In this document: in pieces, positions 7,865 to 10,795 of the stretch
How positions within the stretch are numbered: the first letter of the stretch is position 1
Layout of the letters: the number at the start of each line of letters is the position of its first letter
Assembly: GCA_028683685.1 (NCBI GenBank)
Contig: JAQUHH010000060.1
Coordinates: 1 to 10,795, forward strand
Direction: 5' to 3'
Source of the DNA: Bacteroidales bacterium
GTDB taxonomy: Bacteria; Bacteroidota; Bacteroidia; Bacteroidales; WCHB1-69
DNA length: 10,795 nucleotides
Notes under the pieces: generated by a model
Database searches by the model: none
What the model saw: only the letters and a program-made list of their open reading frames with translations
What the model was told of the DNA's origin: nothing
Made by a program: the position numbers and the translations under genes

Positions 7865-7930
7865 ATAAATTGCTGAAAGCATTTTATTGGATTTATTAAA
7901 CCCATGAAATGATTTCAGCAATTTATTTTT
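7865..7930 (+). terminator. Long imperfect hairpin, probable terminator of the TlpA-like gene
   Basis: Arms 7865-7878 and 7913-7926 are a perfect 14-base inverted repeat (ATAAATTGCTGAAA and its complement). Pairing continues inward after a G/A mismatch with 8 more pairs (7880-7887 with 7904-7911, one G-T wobble) and, after a second mismatch, two G-C pairs, leaving a 10-base loop at 7891-7900. A run of five T follows (7926-7930). It lies 14 bases after the stop codon, so it is well placed to end transcription. It is longer than most intrinsic terminators. Confidence 0.65.
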
Positions 7931-8276
7931 AATCCAGTTTAAAGCAGTCTATCCCGAGAATGGGAACTCACTTCATTGTCTAAAAGGAATAAATTGCCCG
8001 AAATAAAAACCGCTTCATTTTCTTTACCTCTTTAAATTCAACAAGCTCATCACATCGCCTAAAAGATGGAAAATAAAGCTAAAAACAACTTACAAGTTTA
8101 CTTTCCTCTATTTTTTGATTTCTTTAAATTATACTTAAAACTATTTGAGATTTTACAAATGTCTTTTTGAAGAAAATCAGAACTAGTTTACACAACACTA
8201 AATAATAATGTGTACTTTTGTCTGCAAATTACAGTTTTAGGGAGAAGATGAGTTATCAATAAATATTTCTAGAATA
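7931..8276. other. Intergenic stretch without a convincing gene
   Basis: Between the terminator and the beta-barrel gene I see no recognisable gene, tRNA or insertion-sequence remnant. The only start-to-stop frame of note encodes 34 residues (8066-8170, plus strand), rich in Phe and Leu, without a clear ribosome-binding site or family resemblance. Small hairpins such as TCCC/GGGA near 7952-7965 are too short to interpret. A promoter for the downstream gene lies at the right end. A four-codon frame, ATG to TAA at 8248-8262, follows a purine-rich AGGGAG stretch in the leader. Confidence 0.5.
8187..8220 (+). promoter_or_regulatory. Probable promoter of the outer-membrane beta-barrel gene, with an inverted repeat
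   Basis: TACTTTTG at 8213-8220 matches the Bacteroidota -7 consensus TAnnTTTG. The -33 element is weak: TTTA at 8187-8190, 22 bases upstream. A 6-base inverted repeat TACACA (8189-8194) / TGTGTA (8209-8214) spans the spacer and overlaps the -7 box, a place where a repressor could block RNA polymerase. The start site would be near 8226, giving a leader of about 50 bases. The -7 box is well supported; the operator idea is inference. Confidence 0.45.
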
Positions 8277-8921
8277 ATGAAACATATCCCATTCATAATC
8301 GGATTGCTATTGCTAACTACCACTGTATCAAATGGACAAGATTCCACAAAATTTATTTTTAATGAATTTTGCGTATCAATCAACAGAACAAATGTTCAAA
8401 ACTTGAACACAAGCAATATGCTTGGATTTGGTTTGGGAGTGTACCAGTCTTTCATGACTGACAAAAAATTTAATCCAAAGTTTGGTATAGAATTTAATCG
8501 CACAAGTCAATTTAAAAACCGCATAGATCAAGGTCATTTCGTATACGTCACCGACATTACATACACCTACAGTTGCCTATCTATCCCTTTTGGATTCAGA
8601 TATAGTATTGGCTCAAAAACTAAAATTTTTATTGAAACCGGGGGATTTGTAGATATTGTTCTGGCTGCACGTGAGAAAGGAACACAGCACAATTATGTCC
8701 CCATAAATAATCAATACAATTATACTAAAAGCGAATTCGATAAAAAAACCAAACTATCCGATACCTATGGCGTTTATTTAGGACTCGGTGTAAGAGTTCC
8801 TGTTTCAAACTATGAATTGGTCATAAAACCAGAGTATAAATTTGCATTCAACAGTTTGTATTCTAACAAAGATGAGATTTATAATAGATATTTTAGATTG
8901 AGTGTTGGGATGAGTTTTTAA
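8277..8921 (+). CDS. Small outer-membrane beta-barrel protein (porin-like family)
   Basis: This 214-residue protein has a signal peptide (about 1-20, core PFIIGLLLLTTT, cleavage near SNG/QD), so it is exported. The mature part consists of alternating polar and hydrophobic strands with aromatic girdles: GFGLGVYQSF at 50-59, LSIPFGFRYSIG at 101-112, KIFIETGGFVDI at 116-127, YGVYLGLGVRVPV at 164-176 and YFRLSVGMSF at 205-214. The final Phe is the usual outer-membrane insertion signal. The pattern fits the 'outer membrane beta-barrel' family common in Bacteroidota, probably with 8 strands given the size. The loop around 131-160 is Lys/Asn/Tyr-rich. Function within the family is mostly unknown, and no partner gene is beside it. 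It seems to be transcribed alone from the promoter ending at 8220. ATG at 8277 is chosen because it begins the signal peptide. Confidence 0.82.
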   Translation: MKHIPFIIGLLLLTTTVSNGQDSTKFIFNEFCVSINRTNVQNLNTSNMLGFGLGVYQSFMTDKKFNPKFGIEFNRTSQFKNRIDQGHFVYVTDITYTYSCLSIPFGFRYSIGSKTKIFIETGGFVDIVLAAREKGTQHNYVPINNQYNYTKSEFDKKTKLSDTYGVYLGLGVRVPVSNYELVIKPEYKFAFNSLYSNKDEIYNRYFRLSVGMSF

Positions 8922-8935
8922 AGTTTGTAAAGAAA

Positions 8936-8963
8936 GTGAGTTGTGAATGGTGAATTGTGAATA
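8936..8963 (+). repeat. Four tandem heptamers of the GTGAATN type
   Basis: The sequence reads gtgagtt, gtgaatg, gtgaatt, gtgaata, four head-to-tail 7-base units of pattern GTGARTN, starting 14 bases after the beta-barrel gene's stop. The units differ only at the fifth and last positions. It is a short intergenic tandem repeat; function is unknown, and copy number could vary between strains through replication slippage. Confidence 0.6.
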
Positions 8964-9014
8964 GACACCTAACGGACGACCATTCGGCTGAAAATTTTCA
9001 TATTTGTTTTTTAT

Positions 9015-9027
9015 AGCCTGAAAGGCT
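9015..9027. repeat. Short hairpin AGCCT-gaa-AGGCT in the convergent intergenic region
   Basis: Five-base arms at 9015-9019 and 9023-9027 around a 3-base loop. T-rich bases (TATTTATTT) follow on the plus strand, so it could help end the beta-barrel transcript, but the stem is short. It could also be a solitary copy of a short intergenic repeat family. Confidence 0.3.
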
Positions 9028-9140
9028 TATTTATTTCAGTTATGAAGGCATTATTCACAAATCTATTCGAGCTTTTTTGATGGAATAATATACACAAACA
9101 ATGAAATATGCATTTCCCAAAGTTTTTTTATTGTACTGTA

Positions 9141-9168
9141 TTGATTTGGTAAATCAAAATTATTTTTT
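9141..9168 (+). terminator. Possible terminator for the plus-strand beta-barrel gene
   Basis: TTGATTT (9141-9147) and AAATCAA (9151-9157) form a perfect 7-base stem around GGT, followed after 5 bases by a run of six T (9163-9168). The stem is AT-rich and lies about 220 bases after the stop codon, so it may be a secondary terminator or chance structure. Confidence 0.38.
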
Positions 9169-9170
9169 CT

Positions 9171-9202
9171 AAAAAAACCAAGTAGCCTAAAAGCCTCTAC
9201 TT
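9171..9202 (-). terminator. Intrinsic terminator of the minus-strand GT-C gene
   Basis: On the minus strand, AAGTAG and CTACTT (plus positions 9197-9202 and 9180-9185) form a 6-base stem around an 11-base loop, followed by GG and seven T (9171-9177). The stem begins at the stop codon of the glycosyltransferase gene. Hairpin plus T tract is the classical intrinsic layout, although the stem is short. Confidence 0.58.
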
Positions 9203-10795
9203 TAAATTTTTTGAGTAAAACCATAAACAATGTCATTCCCTTTTCTGAGTGTTATTTTAAAATCATCTATATAAAAAGCTTCTTTATTTACATTCCAAAC
9301 ATTAATCATCAATTCAATATTTGGGTAATTCAAATATATGTCTGTTAGCTTAATACTATGATAAACTGTATACCAATAATTTATTGAATCTTTTGGATTG
9401 TAAAATACATCAAATGAAGAACTTCGCCAATCAATCACAACTCCATTGGATTGTAATTGAGAAACGAGTTGTGCTTCTTTGATTCTTTCCGAACTTTTCA
9501 CCCTTACAGATATATCGATAAAATCTTTTTTGTTTTTCACATTCTCATCTAATTTTCGAGAATAAGAGGGTCCCCATTCATTGTCACTGTGAATGTAAAA
9601 ACAATTTTTCGAAGAAAAAGCAACAGTATCAGTAATGTATTCTGGATGAATATTTTCCCAATACGGTAAATCGGGGTCATCAAAATTTTGAATTGAAATA
9701 ATATTTTCTTGGGTGCTTTTCTTGTTTGAAAGCAAATAAGTGGTTCCTCCTACATAATCTTTCTGCCATTCGATACTTGGGTAATAGTTATTTAAAATTG
9801 GGAAAATCAATGGCTTTACATATGAAATAAAGCCAAAATATAATTTGTCTTTGCTCGAAATGTTGTTTTCAAGATATTCAATTAATTGAGACTCATCTTT
9901 AAAACTATTAATTTGAATGAAATTTGAGTCTATGCCTAGTTTTTTGTAATAATATGAACAAATTTTCTCATCGGAATCAATTAGAAAAATAGTATTATTA
10001 TCTTTTTTCAGAGATTGACAATCCGTAAATATATGTTCATAAATTGAATTATAAAACAATTTATAATGCTGTCTCTCAAAAATCAATGAAAAAACATTCA
10101 CTATCAGTATTAAACCAACTAAAATCAAATTGGTTGAAACGGATTGGTTCTTTATATGTCCAAATAACAAAAACAAGATAAATGGGAAACTAAATATCAA
10201 TACCGAAAACTGCAAAACTGCACTGAAATGAATTGAATAAAAGTATCCAATAAATATCGGCAGAAATAAAAACACGGCAAAAAGAAAAGACTTTTTCAAA
10301 TCAATATTCCGAACACTACTATTAAAAACTCCCCAAATTGATATACCCAATGTAACGAAAAGGACATAGGTTGAGAAATTAAATATATAATATACAAAAT
10401 CTACAATAAATTCTTTTTTTGGCTTGCCTAACCACGATTCAACTCCGCCAACATTTAGCTGATAAAGAAAAACAGGAATGTGAGGTACATAAGCTAAAAC
10501 CACAATAAATCCGCTGGCAATATATTTAAGCAAATACTTTTTGTCTATTAAAAACAATCCTGAAACGCCAACAATTCCAGCAAACAACAAACTAAAATGA
10601 TGATTATAAGCACATAGAGAAGTAAAAACAACAAACAAAATGCTGTTTCGATAAAAATGAGAGTTTGGTTGTTTAATTAACTTTGTCCAAAAGTAAACCA
10701 TGGCTAAAGAAAAAAACAGACCACTAATGTATGGTCTAGCAATTAGACTGTAAATTATTGAAAAATGCAAAGAAGCTATAAATGCTGCCGATACC
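9202..10795 (-). CDS. GT-C-like (family 39-type) membrane glycosyltransferase with C-terminal soluble domain, cut by window end
   Basis: The frame stays open to the right edge, so the start is outside; a TTG at 10770 is internal. Residues are numbered from that TTG; about 530 are visible. ARPYISGLFFSLAMVYFW at 11-28 matches the 'RPY(a/s)L' helix of Bacteroidota family 39-like glycosyltransferases, whose acidic catalytic loop would lie in the missing N-terminus. Further hydrophobic segments lie near 42-53, 60-75, 84-104, 125-147, 160-179, 186-203 and 213-230. A soluble part follows (about 232-350, with alternating helix and strand). The last stretch, about 355-522, is beta-rich with many aromatic residues and may be a carbohydrate-binding-like sandwich; this is inferred from pattern only. 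It would transfer a sugar from a polyprenyl-phosphate donor outside the cytoplasm; the acceptor is unknown. It does not align obviously with the GT-C protein at 2774-4795 outside general features. A terminator directly follows. Confidence 0.75.
   Translation of the reverse strand, partial: VSAAFIASLHFSIIYSLIARPYISGLFFSLAMVYFWTKLIKQPNSHFYRNSILFVVFTSLCAYNHHFSLLFAGIVGVSGLFLIDKKYLLKYIASGFIVVLAYVPHIPVFLYQLNVGGVESWLGKPKKEFIVDFVYYIFNFSTYVLFVTLGISIWGVFNSSVRNIDLKKSFLFAVFLFLPIFIGYFYSIHFSAVLQFSVLIFSFPFILFLLFGHIKNQSVSTNLILVGLILIVNVFSLIFERQHYKLFYNSIYEHIFTDCQSLKKDNNTIFLIDSDEKICSYYYKKLGIDSNFIQINSFKDESQLIEYLENNISSKDKLYFGFISYVKPLIFPILNNYYPSIEWQKDYVGGTTYLLSNKKSTQENIISIQNFDDPDLPYWENIHPEYITDTVAFSSKNCFYIHSDNEWGPSYSRKLDENVKNKKDFIDISVRVKSSERIKEAQLVSQLQSNGVVIDWRSSSFDVFYNPKDSINYWYTVYHSIKLTDIYLNYPNIELMINVWNVNKEAFYIDDFKITLRKGNDIVYGFTQKI

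Noticed and set aside
8066..8170. 34-residue open frame, Phe/Leu-rich, plus strand
   Set aside because: Short, with no ribosome-binding site, promoter or family match; T-rich DNA readily gives Phe/Leu codons. It could be revived by conservation or peptide data.
8964..9140. A remnant gene or mobile element in the convergent intergenic region
   Set aside because: No long frame, transposase motif or flanking target duplication was seen; only a short hairpin and repeats are present.
10768..10770. TTG as a start codon for the right-hand glycosyltransferase
   Set aside because: The frame continues to the window edge with hydrophobic residues that fit a membrane helix, and the expected catalytic N-terminal loop is missing, so the true start lies outside.

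Overview
The window looks like a chromosomal segment from a member of the Bacteroidota. The DNA is AT-rich and Shine-Dalgarno sequences are mostly absent. Two genes are preceded by TAnnTTTG boxes, the -7 element of the Bacteroidota primary sigma factor. The protein content also fits: a TlpA-type thioredoxin with a long N-terminal extension, a small outer-membrane beta-barrel protein, and a methyltransferase/glycosyltransferase fusion. No rRNA, tRNA, CRISPR array, insertion sequence or phage gene was recognised. Genus or species cannot be assigned by eye.

Layout. (1) Positions 1-1204, plus strand: the C-terminal half of ribulose-phosphate 3-epimerase (rpe), then, 6 bases later, a complete prmC (release-factor glutamine methyltransferase). 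(2) Positions 1352-6206, minus strand, read right to left: a membrane-anchored metallophosphoesterase, a 673-residue multi-spanning GT-C-like glycosyltransferase, and a fused SAM methyltransferase/GT2 glycosyltransferase. The last two are only 3 bases apart and almost certainly co-transcribed. (3) Positions 6207-6377: a divergent promoter region with a near-consensus plus-strand promoter. (4) Positions 6378-7850: a secreted TlpA-like thioredoxin, followed by a long imperfect hairpin that probably terminates transcription. (5) Positions 7931-8276: no convincing gene, ending in a promoter. (6) Positions 8277-8921: an outer-membrane beta-barrel protein. (7) Positions 8922-9201: a convergent intergenic region with a heptamer repeat and a terminator for each flanking gene. 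(8) Positions 9202-10795, minus strand: a second GT-C-like membrane glycosyltransferase with a C-terminal soluble domain, cut by the window edge.

How the genes may work together. The most suggestive set is the fused methyltransferase/GT2 with the GT-C protein. In the well-known two-step scheme, a DPM1-like GT2 loads a sugar onto a polyprenyl phosphate in the cytoplasm, and a GT-C enzyme transfers it to an acceptor on the far side of the membrane. The pair here has the right parts, and the fused methyltransferase could modify the lipid, the sugar or another product. This is inference: no substrate can be read from the sequence. The metallophosphoesterase upstream could act on a lipid pyrophosphate or nucleotide-lipid intermediate, but its link to the pair rests only on strand and spacing. 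The TlpA-like and beta-barrel proteins are envelope proteins under their own promoters. I found no clear evidence of a wholly new system; the best leads are the fusion/GT-C pair and several intergenic structures.
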